This document shows positions 36,610 through 44,739 of a DNA stretch of 55,759 bases, one piece after another. The position numbers were made by a program, and so were the translations under genes. The DNA comes from an alpha proteobacterium AAP81b (GTDB taxonomy: Bacteria > Pseudomonadota > Alphaproteobacteria > Sphingomonadales > Sphingomonadaceae), in the NCBI GenBank assembly GCA_001295935.1, contig LJHX01000093.1:1-55759 (forward strand). Reading direction: 5' to 3'. The notes below the pieces were generated by a model, which worked only from the letters and a program-made list of their open reading frames with translations, did not search any database and was not told the DNA's origin. Each line of letters starts with the position of its first letter. The first letter of the stretch is position 1.

Positions 36610-36643
36610 GTTTGCCGGGCGGGCGACCGCCTGCCCGGCAAAC
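36610..36643. terminator. Stem-loop after the PEP-CTERM gene
   Basis: GTTTGCCGGGC at 36610-36620 pairs perfectly with 36633-36643, with a 12-base loop, 8 bases after the stop codon. No long U tract. Confidence 0.7.
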
Positions 36644-36818
36644 AACGACGTCCCTGCCGGCGCCTGACGATGACGCCGGGGCGCCGCGAGATCGTACTGC
36701 CACTGCCGACGTGACCGCCTTGCGCCGCCGGTCAACGCAGCGCAGATCGCCACGCCATCATCGTCGGTAAGCCGATCCGGATTGCCCCGGCCAGCCAGCT
36801 TCCAACGGCAGCGACGCG

Positions 36819-36850
36819 GCGATGGCGGCGATGGCGGCGATGGCGGCGGC
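36819..36850. repeat. Minisatellite of 9-base GGCGATGGC units
   Basis: Three full tandem units and a partial one, 38 bases before the metallo-hydrolase start. Copy number could vary, but it lies upstream of the chosen start, so the protein would be unaffected. Confidence 0.6.
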
Positions 36851-36887
36851 TTGCAGCCTCGCGTGGTCGCAGGCAAGGATCGCCTCC

Positions 36888-37550
36888 ATGACTTCCCCAC
36901 CGCCGCTCCAGGCCGTCATCATTCCGGTCACGCCGCTCGCGCAAAATTGCACGCTGTTGTGGTGCCCGGCGACGATGCGCGGCGCCTTCACCGATCCCGG
37001 CGGTGACCTCGACCGGCTGAAGGCGGTGGCGAGGCAGCATGGCGTCACCGTCGAAAAGCTGCTCATCACCCATGGCCATATCGATCATTGCGGGCTTGCC
37101 GGCGTGCTCGCCGCCGATCTCGGCGTGCCGATCGAAGGCCCCCACCCCGACGACAAATTCTGGATCGACCAGGCGCCGGCCGTCGGCGCGCAATATGGCC
37201 TCGCCGGCGCCACCGCCTTCACCCCCGATCGCTGGCTGCACCAGGGCGACCAGGTAACGGTCGGCAATCTCGTGCTCGACGTGCTGCACTGCCCCGGCCA
37301 CACCCCGGGCCATGTCGTTTTTCACCATGCGCCGTCGCGGCTGGCGATCGTTGGCGATGTGCTGTTCCAGGGGTCGATCGGCCGCACCGATTTTCCGCGC
37401 GGCAATTATCAGGATCTGATCGACGCGATCACCGGCCGGCTGTGGCCGCTCGGCAATGACACGGCGTTCGTCCCCGGCCATGGCCCGATGTCGACCTTCG
37501 GCCAGGAGCGCGCACGCAACGCCTTTGTGTCGGACGCCATGCTCGCCTGA
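36888..37550 (+). CDS. MBL-fold metallo-hydrolase (glyoxalase II-like, YcbL type)
   Basis: 220 aa from ATG 36888, with AAGGA upstream; the open frame continues upstream through the minisatellite but has no better start. Full metal set: THGHIDH at 61-67, the HCPGHTPGH histidine, the GDVLFQGSIGRTD aspartate and PGHGP. The line SIGRTDFPRGN is characteristic of the YcbL/GloC branch of glyoxalase II-like enzymes. It probably hydrolyses S-lactoylglutathione or a similar thioester in the cytoplasm. Confidence 0.93.
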   Translation: MTSPPPLQAVIIPVTPLAQNCTLLWCPATMRGAFTDPGGDLDRLKAVARQHGVTVEKLLITHGHIDHCGLAGVLAADLGVPIEGPHPDDKFWIDQAPAVGAQYGLAGATAFTPDRWLHQGDQVTVGNLVLDVLHCPGHTPGHVVFHHAPSRLAIVGDVLFQGSIGRTDFPRGNYQDLIDAITGRLWPLGNDTAFVPGHGPMSTFGQERARNAFVSDAMLA

Positions 37551-37648
37551 GTCAGGCCAACCGTCGCGGCCGCGGCACGTTACGCCGCCGCGCCGCGCAA
37601 CCAAGCCATGGCACCATTCGTTGTCCTGCCAGTCACCAGGAGGACATC

Positions 37649-37837
37649 ATGGACGAAGATCGCATCACCGGCGCCGCCAAGAACATCGGCGGCAAGATCA
37701 AGGAGGGTGTCGGCAAGCTCGTCGGCGACACCAAGATGGAAACCGAAGGCAAGGCCGATCAGGTCGAAGGCCGGGTGCAGAACACTGTCGGCGGCGCCAA
37801 GGACAGCGTTCGCGATGCCTTCGACAAGGATCGCTGA
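37649..37837 (+). CDS. CsbD-family stress protein
   Basis: 62 aa, with AGGAGGACATC directly before the ATG, one of the strongest ribosome sites in the window. The sequence is the typical low-complexity helical CsbD repeat: ITGAAKNIGGKIKEGVGKLV and EGKADQVEGRVQNTVGGAKD. CsbD proteins are abundant under general stress, of unknown activity. It stands alone between the metallo-hydrolase and the convergent bamD gene, 25 bases from the latter. Confidence 0.94.
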   Translation: MDEDRITGAAKNIGGKIKEGVGKLVGDTKMETEGKADQVEGRVQNTVGGAKDSVRDAFDKDR

Positions 37838-37862
37838 GCGCTAGCTTGCGATTTCGACAGAA

Positions 37863-38666
37863 TCAGGCCCCGGTGCGCGCAGGCGCATCGGGGCCGAATT
37901 TTGGCGCCTTGTCGGCGAGCAGCTTGTAGCCGCGGTCGTACCATTTCGACCCGGGATAGTTGTTGCCGAGCACCGAAGCCGCCTTGCGGGCTTCCTCGGG
38001 GATGCCGATCGCCAGATAGCATTCGACCAGGCGGAACAGCGCCTCGGGCACATGGCTGGTCGTTTCGTAGCGATCGATGACGGTGCGATAGCGGCTGACC
38101 GCGGCGAGATAGAGCGCCTGATTCTCGTAGAAGCGCCCGATCGCCATTTCCTTGCCGGCGAGGTGATCGCGGGCGAGATCGATCTTCAACCGCGCATCGG
38201 CGGCATAGGCGCTTGCCGGGTAGCGGCGGATCAGCTCGCCGAGCGCGTCCAATGCCTGCTGCGTGGTGCGCTGGTCGCGCTCGACCCCCGAAATCTGCTC
38301 ATAATGGCTGACGGCGATCATGTAATAGGCATAGGGCGCCTCGCGGCTGCCGGGGTGGAGCGACAGGAAGCGCTGCGCCGAACCGATCGCCTCGGTATAT
38401 TCACCGGCGACATAGTAGCTGAAGGCGCTCATCAGCTGGGCGCGGCGGGCCCAGACCGAATAGGGATGCTGGCGCTCGACCTCGTCGAACTGCGCCGCGG
38501 CGAGCTTGTACTGGCGCTTGTCGAGGGTTTCGCGGGCGACGCGATAGAGCGTTTCGACATCGCGGGCGATATAGGCGCGGTCCTTCTTGACCTTGTTGCC
38601 GGCACAGCCGGTGAGCGCCAGTGCGGTAAGCGCCAGGGCGGAGACGAGAACGCGGGACTTCGACAT
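37863..38666 (-). CDS. bamD: Outer-membrane assembly lipoprotein BamD
   Basis: 267 aa from ATG 38666. The lipobox LTALALTGC puts the lipidated cysteine at residue 21. Five TPR-like helical repeats follow (LYRVARETLDKRQYKLAAAQ, FDEVERQHPYSVWARRAQLM, and others). The family line HPYSVWARRAQLMSAFSYY is well conserved. It is part of the BAM complex that inserts beta-barrels such as the receptor and porin-like proteins in this window. The neighbours usual in relatives (lpxC, recN) are not visible here. Confidence 0.95.
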   Translation of the reverse strand: MSKSRVLVSALALTALALTGCAGNKVKKDRAYIARDVETLYRVARETLDKRQYKLAAAQFDEVERQHPYSVWARRAQLMSAFSYYVAGEYTEAIGSAQRFLSLHPGSREAPYAYYMIAVSHYEQISGVERDQRTTQQALDALGELIRRYPASAYAADARLKIDLARDHLAGKEMAIGRFYENQALYLAAVSRYRTVIDRYETTSHVPEALFRLVECYLAIGIPEEARKAASVLGNNYPGSKWYDRGYKLLADKAPKFGPDAPARTGA

Positions 38667-38719
38667 TTTCGAGGGTCTAGCCGAGGTGGCGGCAAATCCC
38701 AAGGGGTTCGCGTCGATCG

Positions 38720-39217
38720 CTACCGCCCGCGAAAGGCGATTTCGCCGAGCGGCTGCCAGGGGCCGTCGAGGTAACGCCACAAGGCCAGCGCGACGATGCG
38801 GGTGGCGATGGGGGTGAAGCCGGTTTCGAGACGGGCGAGGGTGGCGCGGGCTTCGGCGGCGGTGACCTTGTTCTGGATGGTCAGATGCGGCGCGAAGCCG
38901 TGGCGGTCCTGGGCGATGAGCAGGCCGGCCCAGCCTTCGGCGAGCTCGTCGCGGACGGCGACGAGCTCGGGGCTGACGATCCGCGCGGCGACGCCCTGCC
39001 CCAGTGATTTCAGCCCGGTGATGTCGGCGCGCGGCGGCGGCAGCGCGCCGCAGACGGCCTTGAGGCGGCGTTTGACGGCGTCGAGCTGCGAGCCGGGCAG
39101 CTGGTGGAACAGCGAGATGTGCGCCGGGACCTGGTTGCGGTCGGCGGGATAATGGGCGCGGCGCAGGGCTGCGAAGCGCGCTTGCACGGCGGGCTCGAGG
39201 AGCCCGGTGACGATCAA
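38720..39217 (-). CDS. 2'-5' RNA ligase/phosphodiesterase-family protein
   Basis: 165 aa from a TTG at 39217, chosen because it begins LIVTGLLEPAVQARFAAL as relatives do and has GGAGGGGGG upstream. Both HxS/T motifs of the 2H phosphoesterase fold are present, HISLFH and HLTIQN. It acts on 2',3'-cyclic or 2'-5' phosphodiester ends of RNA or nucleotides. An in-frame ATG at 39304 would add 29 residues, but those codons come from an intergenic repeat. It ends 53 bases before bamD on the same strand. Confidence 0.88.
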   Translation of the reverse strand: MIVTGLLEPAVQARFAALRRAHYPADRNQVPAHISLFHQLPGSQLDAVKRRLKAVCGALPPPRADITGLKSLGQGVAARIVSPELVAVRDELAEGWAGLLIAQDRHGFAPHLTIQNKVTAAEARATLARLETGFTPIATRIVALALWRYLDGPWQPLGEIAFRGR

Positions 39218-39225
39218 GGGTCCCC

Positions 39226-39282
39226 CCTCCCGCTGGCGGGGAGTCGAAGACGGCGCGCAGCGCCAGCGGTCGGGGGTGGGAA
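39226..39282. repeat. Diverged copy of the CCCCTCCCGC palindrome, with inserted bases
   Basis: CCCCTCCCGC-TG-GCGGGG is followed by about 27 extra bases and then the family tail TCGGGGGTGGG. It supplies the G-rich ribosome site used by the RNA ligase gene and lies in its potential upstream extension. Confidence 0.6.
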
Positions 39283-39327
39283 TGGCCTCGAAGCGGGTGC
39301 TCATGGCGGGATACTTCCCACCCCCAG

Positions 39328-39349
39328 CCCCTCCCGCAAGCGGGAGGGG
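39328..39349. repeat. Intergenic palindrome CCCCTCCCGC-AA-GCGGGAGGGG
   Basis: Perfect 10-bp stem, 4 bases past the aldehyde dehydrogenase stop (on the minus strand) and followed on the plus strand by AGTTTTA. Same family as 11965-11986. It could stop transcripts leaving the dehydrogenase gene. Confidence 0.75.
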
Positions 39350-39353
39350 AGTT

Positions 39354-40796
39354 TTACATGTCCGCCGGCCGGCGGCGGATCACCAGATTGCGGATTTCCG
39401 TCATGTCCTCCATCGCGAAGCGCACGCCCTCGCGGCCAAGCCCTGAGTCCTTGACCCCGCCATAGGGCATGTTGTCGACGCGGTAGCTCGGCACGTCGTT
39501 GATGACGACGCCGCCGACGTCGAGGCGGTCCCAGGCTTTCAGCATATGGAAGAGGTCGCGGGTGAACACCCCCGCCTGCAGCCCGAACTTGCTGTCGTTG
39601 ACCTCGTCGAGCGCCGCGTCGAAATCCGAGAAGCGCGAGAAGAAGGCGACGGGGCCAAAGGCTTCCTCGCGATACAGCGACGTGTCGCGCGGCACGCCTT
39701 CGAGCAGGGTCGCCGCCAGCATGGCGCCTTCGCGGTTGCCGCCGCACAGGACCGTCGCGCCGGCGGCCTTGGCCTCCTGCACCCAATTGTCGAGCCGCGT
39801 CGCTTCCTTGACGTCGATCATCGGGCCGATGAAGGTCGCCTCATCGGCAGGGTTGCCGGCGATCAGCTTCGCCGTCTTGGCGACGAGCAGGTCGCGAAAG
39901 ACGTCGTAAATCGCGTCATGGACGATGATGCGCTGGACGCCGATGCACGATTGCCCCGACTGGTAGAAGGCGCCGAATACCGTCCGCTCGGCGGCGTCCT
40001 CGAGGTCGGCATCCTTGTCGATGATCACCGCGGCATTGCCGCCGAGTTCGAGCACCACCTTCTTCTTGCCGGCGCGTGCCTTCAGATCCCAGCCGACCGC
40101 CGGCGAGCCGGTGAAGGAGAGCAATTTGAAGCGGTCGTCGGTGGTGAACAGATCGGCGCCGTCGCGGTGGGCGGGCAGGATCGAAAAGGCCCCCGGCGGC
40201 AGGTCAGTTTCGGCGAGCACCTCGCCGATGATGATCGCGCCAAGTGGCGTGCGCGAGGCGGGTTTCATGACGAACGGGCAGCCGACCGCGAGCGCCGGGG
40301 CAATTTTGTGGGCGGCAAGGTTCAAGGGAAAGTTGAACGGTGAGATGAAGCTGCACGGCCCGATCGGCACGCGTTTCCACATGCCCTGATAGCCCTTCGC
40401 CCGCGGGGAGATGTCGAGCGGCTGGACCTCGCCGGTCATCCGAACGCTCTCTTCCGCGGCGATGCGGAAGGTGTCGATCAGCCGGCCGACCTCGCCGCGT
40501 GAGTCGCGGATCGGCTTGCCGGCTTCGATGCACAGCGCGTGGGCGAGCTCGTCCTGGCGCTCGGTGAAGCGGCGGACGCAATGCGCGAGTACCGCCTGGC
40601 GTTCATAGGCCGCCATCCGCGCCATCGGCTCGGCGGCCTCGACCGCGGCGGCGATGGCGCGATCGATCGTCGCGGCATCGGCCATGGCGACGCGCGTGGC
40701 GACCTCACCGGTGAATTTGTCGGTGACTTCGAGGTCGGTGTTGGGCTGCTCGGCCTTGTTGGCGAGGTAGAGCGGGTAGGTGGCGTTGAGCTGCAT
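39354..40796 (-). CDS. NAD(P)-dependent aldehyde dehydrogenase
   Basis: 480 aa from ATG 40796, with GGGAG nine bases upstream. Catalytic Cys284 (GQSCIG), general base Glu250 (LELGGNAA), Asn155 (SPFNFPLNL) and the FTGSPAVG cofactor loop are all present, so it is a complete class-3-fold aldehyde dehydrogenase. It oxidises aldehydes to acids in the cytoplasm. The motif set is close to lactaldehyde/glyceraldehyde-3-phosphate (non-phosphorylating)-like enzymes, which I cannot separate. It follows the quinone oxidoreductase gene on the same strand across a palindromic element. Confidence 0.93.
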   Translation of the reverse strand: MQLNATYPLYLANKAEQPNTDLEVTDKFTGEVATRVAMADAATIDRAIAAAVEAAEPMARMAAYERQAVLAHCVRRFTERQDELAHALCIEAGKPIRDSRGEVGRLIDTFRIAAEESVRMTGEVQPLDISPRAKGYQGMWKRVPIGPCSFISPFNFPLNLAAHKIAPALAVGCPFVMKPASRTPLGAIIIGEVLAETDLPPGAFSILPAHRDGADLFTTDDRFKLLSFTGSPAVGWDLKARAGKKKVVLELGGNAAVIIDKDADLEDAAERTVFGAFYQSGQSCIGVQRIIVHDAIYDVFRDLLVAKTAKLIAGNPADEATFIGPMIDVKEATRLDNWVQEAKAAGATVLCGGNREGAMLAATLLEGVPRDTSLYREEAFGPVAFFSRFSDFDAALDEVNDSKFGLQAGVFTRDLFHMLKAWDRLDVGGVVINDVPSYRVDNMPYGGVKDSGLGREGVRFAMEDMTEIRNLVIRRRPADM

Positions 40797-40824
40797 GGTG
40801 ACACTCCCAATCCGTACAAACGCG

Positions 40825-40965
40825 CTCCTCCCCCTGTAGGGGGGAGGCGAGAGACGCCGAAGGCGGCCCTGGGGGTGGTCGCCGCGCGTCGAAACTTCGG
40901 CGGTTGGCAACCACCCCCACCCGCCGCGCTGCGCGCGAGTCGCCTCCCCCCTACAGGGGGAGGAG
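40825..40965. repeat. 141-bp element with perfect 26-base inverted ends
   Basis: Positions 40825-40850 and 40940-40965 are exact reverse complements (outer end CTCCTCCCCC, inner end GGGAGGCGA). Each arm is itself a palindrome (CTCCTCCCCC-TGTA-GGGGGGAG with minor slip). A second inner pair, GGGGGTGGT at 40871-40879 and its complement at 40910-40918, is nested inside. It looks like two units of the genome's CTCCCC..GGGGGTGG palindrome family facing each other. It occupies nearly the whole spacer between the dehydrogenase and quinone oxidoreductase genes. Confidence 0.8.
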
Positions 40966-40971
40966 ATGTCC

Positions 40972-41946
40972 TCACACCGTCAACACCACCTTGCCCGTCG
41001 CCTTGCGGTCCATCATCCAGCGGATCGCCTCGGCGCCCTGCTCCAAAGGAAAATGCCGCGAGACATGCGGCTTGAGCTTGCCCTCGCGGTACCAGGCCAG
41101 CAGTTCGGCCATATTCTCGCGGTGCAGCGCCGGTTCGGCCTGGGTGAAGGCGCCCCAGAAGACGCCGACGATCGCCGCGCCCTTGATCAGCGGCAGGTTC
41201 AAGGGCAGCGACGGGATCGCCCCGCCGGCAAAGCCGACGACGAGATAGCGACCGTTCCAGGCGATACCGCGGAACGCCGGCTCGGCATATTTGTCGCCGA
41301 CGGGATCATAGACGACATCGACGCCGCGGCCGCCGGTCAGCGCCTTGATGCGGTCCTTCAGATCCTCACTGGCATAATTGATCGTCTCGTCGGCGCCATA
41401 TTCGCGGCAAAGCGCCAGTTTCTCGTCGGACGAAGCCGCGGCGATCACCCGCGCCCCCATCACCTTGCCCAGCTCGACCGCGGTCAGCCCGACGCCGCCA
41501 GCGGCGCCCAGCACCAGCAAGGTCTCGCCGGGCTGCAGCCGGGCGCGTTGCTTGAGCGCATGGTGCGAGGTGCCATAGGTCATGGTGAACCCCGAGGCGA
41601 GGTCATCGGGCATGCCCTCGGGGATCGGCACAACCTGGGCACGGTTGGCGATGACAGCTTCCGCATAGCAGCCATGGCCGGTCATCGCGACGACGCGATC
41701 GCCGACGGCGAGATCGGTGATGCCCTCGCCGATCGCATCGACGACACCCGCCGCCTCGCCACCCGGCGAGAAGGGCAGCGCCGGCTTGAACTGGTAAAGG
41801 TTCTGGATGATCAGCGTATCGGGGAAATTGACCCCGGCGGCATGGACGCGGACGCGGACCTGGCCGCGCCCCGGCTCGGGAACGGCGATATCCTGGACGA
41901 CCAGCTTCTCCGGCGGCCCATGTTCGACGCACAATACGGCCTTCAT
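40972..41946 (-). CDS. NADPH:quinone oxidoreductase (zeta-crystallin-type MDR family)
   Basis: 324 aa from ATG 41946, with GGGGAGTGAAG upstream. GroES-like N-terminal domain (VHAAGVNFPDTLIIQNLYQF), then the nucleotide-binding Rossmann domain with LVLGAAGGVG. No catalytic-zinc cysteine set is present, which marks the quinone oxidoreductase branch. It reduces quinones or enals with NADPH. It starts 5 bases after the oxyR stop, so it is very likely co-transcribed with oxyR and may serve oxidative-stress defence. Confidence 0.92.
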   Translation of the reverse strand: MKAVLCVEHGPPEKLVVQDIAVPEPGRGQVRVRVHAAGVNFPDTLIIQNLYQFKPALPFSPGGEAAGVVDAIGEGITDLAVGDRVVAMTGHGCYAEAVIANRAQVVPIPEGMPDDLASGFTMTYGTSHHALKQRARLQPGETLLVLGAAGGVGLTAVELGKVMGARVIAAASSDEKLALCREYGADETINYASEDLKDRIKALTGGRGVDVVYDPVGDKYAEPAFRGIAWNGRYLVVGFAGGAIPSLPLNLPLIKGAAIVGVFWGAFTQAEPALHRENMAELLAWYREGKLKPHVSRHFPLEQGAEAIRWMMDRKATGKVVLTV

Positions 41947-41951
41947 CGGCT

Positions 41952-42896
41952 TCACTCCCCAGATGGCGATTTGGCCGGCACGTAAGCCGCGACACCGGGC
42001 GTGTCCACGGCGGTTTTGAGAGCCCCCGCGAGCAGCCGGAACTCGTCGCCGCGCCGCGAGCCCTGGCGCCAGATCAGGGCGATGGTGCGCGACGCGGCGC
42101 CGGCGAGCGGCCGGGCGATGAGATCGCTGCCGGCAAGCAGCCCGGCGTCGAGCGCCATTCCCGGCACCAGAGTCTGGCCAAGCCCGCCCGCCACCATCTG
42201 GACGAGCGTCACCAGCGAGGTACCGCGATGGCCGGCATCGGCGCGCAGCTCGGGGCGGCCGCAGGCGCCCAGCGCCTGATCCTTGAGGCAATGGCCATCC
42301 TCGAGCAGCAACAGGCTCTGGGCATCGATGCTGGCGGGGTCGACCGCGGGCGGCGGGTCGGGCAGGTCGCCGGCGCGGAAGACCAGCCAGAAGGGATCGT
42401 CGAACAGCGTGGCGCTGTCGGCGTCGCCGCAATCCCAAGGCAGCGCCAGCAGCACGCAATCAAGGGTGCCGCGCGCCATGGCCTCGCAGGCGGCACCGCT
42501 CATGTCCTCGCGCAGGTAGAGCTGCAGGTCGGGAAAGGCGGCGCGCACCGCCGGCAGCACGCGCGGCAACAGATAGGGGGCGATCGTCGGGATCACCCCC
42601 ATCCGCACCGGCCCGGCGAGCGGCCGCCCGGCGGCACGAGCCAACCCGGCGAGCGTCTCGGCTTCGCGCAAAACGTCATAGGCCTTGGCGACGACAAGCT
42701 CGCCCAGCGGCGAAAAGCGTACCACCCGTCGATTTCGTTCGACCAGATGCGCCTCGAGAAGCGTTTCGAGCTCGCGCAGTCCCGCCGACAGCGTGCTCTG
42801 CGTGACGAAGCAGGCATCGGCGGCGCGGCCGAAGTGGCCGTGTGTGTGCAATGCGGTAAGATATTGCAGTTGCTTCAGGGTAGGCAAGAATGCCAT
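41952..42896 (-). CDS. oxyR: Hydrogen-peroxide sensor/regulator OxyR
   Basis: 314 aa LysR-type regulator. The N-terminal winged HTH reads QLQYLTALHTHGHFGRAADA then TQSTLSAGLRELE. The redox loop LEDGHCLKDQALGAC carries Cys203 and Cys212, matching E. coli Cys199/Cys208, so peroxide sensing by disulfide formation is expected. It is divergent from ahpC across a 125-base spacer, the standard arrangement for direct control. Start ATG 42896 fits the normal N-terminus. Confidence 0.95.
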   Translation of the reverse strand: MAFLPTLKQLQYLTALHTHGHFGRAADACFVTQSTLSAGLRELETLLEAHLVERNRRVVRFSPLGELVVAKAYDVLREAETLAGLARAAGRPLAGPVRMGVIPTIAPYLLPRVLPAVRAAFPDLQLYLREDMSGAACEAMARGTLDCVLLALPWDCGDADSATLFDDPFWLVFRAGDLPDPPPAVDPASIDAQSLLLLEDGHCLKDQALGACGRPELRADAGHRGTSLVTLVQMVAGGLGQTLVPGMALDAGLLAGSDLIARPLAGAASRTIALIWRQGSRRGDEFRLLAGALKTAVDTPGVAAYVPAKSPSGE

Positions 42897-43021
42897 TGAT
42901 AAATTCGATCACCGGCGAGAAGAATATCGATTGGATTTCTAGCCCGGATTTCCCCAGGCGACAACCCGCTCGCGCCTGCTGCGCAAGCCTTACAACGTTT
43001 CCGCAAAATCAGGAGAGACAC
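42897..43021. promoter_or_regulatory. Shared oxyR-ahpC control region
   Basis: AT-rich compared with its surroundings (TTGATAAATTCGATCACC, AGAATATCGATTGGATTTC). ATCGAT-type dyads and GATAAATTCGATC resemble parts of OxyR sites, but I cannot align a full four-element OxyR box with confidence. It ends with the ahpC ribosome site AGGAGAGACAC. Confidence 0.55.
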
Positions 43022-43570
43022 ATGGCTCTGACCGTTGGCGATACCGTTCCGTCGTTCAGCCTCCCCGTCCAGCAGGGCGTTGGCGCGCTGCCGAATGGCG
43101 AGACGCTCGACATCACCACCGCCTATCCGGGCAAATGGAAGATCCTGTTCTACTGGCCGAAGGACTTCACCTTTGTCTGCCCGACCGAGATCATCGGCTA
43201 TGGCGATCTGGCCCAGGATTTCGAGGATCGTGACGCCGTGCTGATCGGCGCGTCGACCGACACCGATTTCGTCCATTTCGCCTGGCGCAAGTCGGACGAG
43301 CGCCTCGCCGCCGCGGATTTCCCCTGGCTTGCCGACAATTCGAAGCAGCTCGCCGATGCGCTGGGCATCGTCGTCAAGGATGCCGGCGTGGCGCTGCGCG
43401 CGACCTTCATCATCGATCCCGACAATGTCATCCAGCATGTCACGATCAACGGCCTTAACGTCGGCCGCAACCCCGCCGAGACGCTGCGCATCCTCGACGC
43501 GCTGCAGACCGACGAGCTTTGCCCGTGCAACTGGACGGAAGGGCAGGAAGTGCTGAAGCCAGCCGCATGA
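43022..43570 (+). CDS. ahpC: Alkyl hydroperoxide reductase AhpC (2-Cys peroxiredoxin)
   Basis: 182 aa from ATG 43022, behind AGGAGAGACAC. Peroxidatic Cys53 in DFTFVCPTEI. Cys167 and Cys169 in ELCPCNWTEG provide the resolving cysteine. This is the AhpC form paired with AhpD rather than AhpF; no ahpF is present here. It reduces peroxides in the cytoplasm. Control by the divergent OxyR is expected. The stop is followed directly by a strong hairpin. Confidence 0.95.
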   Translation: MALTVGDTVPSFSLPVQQGVGALPNGETLDITTAYPGKWKILFYWPKDFTFVCPTEIIGYGDLAQDFEDRDAVLIGASTDTDFVHFAWRKSDERLAAADFPWLADNSKQLADALGIVVKDAGVALRATFIIDPDNVIQHVTINGLNVGRNPAETLRILDALQTDELCPCNWTEGQEVLKPAA

Positions 43571-43576
43571 CGGCGA

Positions 43577-43789
43577 GTGGGCAAGCGCAGCTTGCCCACC
43601 GACTCGTCAAAGGCCGGACAGCGGGGCGGCTGGCCTAAAGCCAGCCGAACCCGTCTGACGTCGGCGCGGGCTTTGCCCGCGCCCCCTTCCTACCTTCTTC
43701 CGACCCAACCTCACCCTCACCCCGCTCGGGCAACGCCCGAGTCACCTTCTCCCTCAGCCGAAGGCGACGCCTCCGGCGTCAACGGGAGA
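43577..43789. other. Cluster of five hairpins between ahpC and ahpD
   Basis: In order: GTGGGCAAGC-GCA-complement (43577-43599, 10-bp stem); CGGCTGGC-CTAAA-complement (43627-43647); GGCGCGGGC-TTT-complement (43663-43683); CTCGGGC-AAC-complement (43725-43741); GACGCC-TCC-complement (43766-43780). Stretches TCTCCC (43749) and GGGAGA (43784) also pair across the last one. No gene fits. The first hairpin, 6 bases after the ahpC stop, could act as an attenuator or stabilise the ahpC message; the rest resemble REP-type repeats. Confidence 0.75.
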
Positions 43790-43807
43790 GGGAAGGAAGT
43801 GCTTGCC

Positions 43808-44326
43808 ATGATCTTCACCGAACTCGCCAAGACCTTGCCCGATTACGCCAAGGACCTGCGCCTCAACGTCTCGAGCCTCGTCGCCGAGCAGCTGCTCACC
43901 GACCAGCAGAAATGGGGCACTTTCGTCGCCGTCGCCCATGCCTGCGCCTACAAGCCGGTGATCGACGCGGTCGAGGCCGAGGCCGCGACCAAGCTCAGCC
44001 CCGAAGCGCTGACCGCCGCCAAGGCCGCCGCCAGCATCATGGCGATGAACAACATCTACTATCGCTTCGTCCATCTCGCCTCGCGTCCCGACTACAAGAC
44101 GCTGCCCGCCAAGCTCAGGATGAACGTCATCGGTTCGCCCGGCATCGACAAGGCCGATTTCGAGCTGTTCAGCCTGGCGGTGTCGGCGGTCAACGGCTGC
44201 GGCATGTGCATCGACGCGCATGACAAGGTGCTGGCGGGCCATGGCATGGCGGCCGAAAAGATCCAGGCGGCGGTGCGCATCGCAGCGGTGGTCCACGCCG
44301 TAGCGCGGACGTTGCAGGCGATCTGA
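43808..44326 (+). CDS. ahpD: Alkylhydroperoxidase AhpD
   Basis: 172 aa from ATG 43808. The active-site pair Cys131-x-x-Cys134 with His138 ([11 protein letters not shown]) is the AhpD CxxC motif, and the all-helical fold and length match. It reduces oxidised AhpC, drawing electrons through lipoamide/dihydrolipoamide in studied cases. It lies 237 bases after ahpC on the same strand across a run of hairpins and has GGGAAGGAAG upstream. Confidence 0.93.
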   Translation: MIFTELAKTLPDYAKDLRLNVSSLVAEQLLTDQQKWGTFVAVAHACAYKPVIDAVEAEAATKLSPEALTAAKAAASIMAMNNIYYRFVHLASRPDYKTLPAKLRMNVIGSPGIDKADFELFSLAVSAVNGCGMCIDAHDKVLAGHGMAAEKIQAAVRIAAVVHAVARTLQAI

Positions 44327-44335
44327 TCGCGACTC

Positions 44336-44358
44336 CCCTCTCCCGTCGCGGGAGAGGG
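44336..44358. terminator. Stem-loop between convergent ahpD and hypothetical gene
   Basis: CCCTCTCCCG-TCG-CGGGAGAGGG, a perfect 10-bp stem followed by CTTATT on the plus strand. It sits 9 bases after ahpD. Confidence 0.75.
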
Positions 44359-44359
44359 C

Positions 44360-44563
44360 TTATTCGTCGGGGTCGGCCTGGTCGCGCCGTGTCCGGCGCA
44401 CATCGTCCTTGTCGAAGGCCTGATAGCGGTCGCGGTCGTTGTCGGGTCCTTTCTCGATCGCCTCGCGCGCCGCGCCAGCGCTGCCCGCGGCTTCCGATTC
44501 CTTGCCTTCGCCGGCCGCGGCGCTGCGATCTTCGCCGTCAGGCCGCGGCTGTTGTGTCGTCAA
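44360..44563 (-). CDS. Small charged hypothetical protein
   Basis: 67 aa from a TTG at 44563 with GGGGAT upstream; no ATG is available in the frame. Very hydrophilic, rich in Asp, Glu, Arg and Ala ([20 protein letters not shown]), so probably disordered. I recognise no family. The hairpin between its stop and ahpD, and the clean fit of the frame between neighbours, favour a real gene, but evidence is thin. Confidence 0.5.
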   Translation of the reverse strand: MTTQQPRPDGEDRSAAAGEGKESEAAGSAGAAREAIEKGPDNDRDRYQAFDKDDVRRTRRDQADPDE

Positions 44564-44739
44564 AGCTCGATCCCCTAGAAATTCTTGGCCAGCATGAACC
44601 CCAGCGATGCCGGCACGTTCCGCCGACGCGCTGGCGCGGCTGCACGGTTGCGGCTAAAGTCACGCTCAAATCCCGCAACCGCGGCGCTGACACGGACAAT
44701 CCGGCGCGCCACGGCTGGCTGATGCGGAGCTTGCGTGGC

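Noticed and set aside
36819-36850. Tandem 9-base units considered as a CRISPR or coding repeat
   Set aside because: Units are adjacent with no spacers, only three to four copies, and lie before the start codon; a plain minisatellite.
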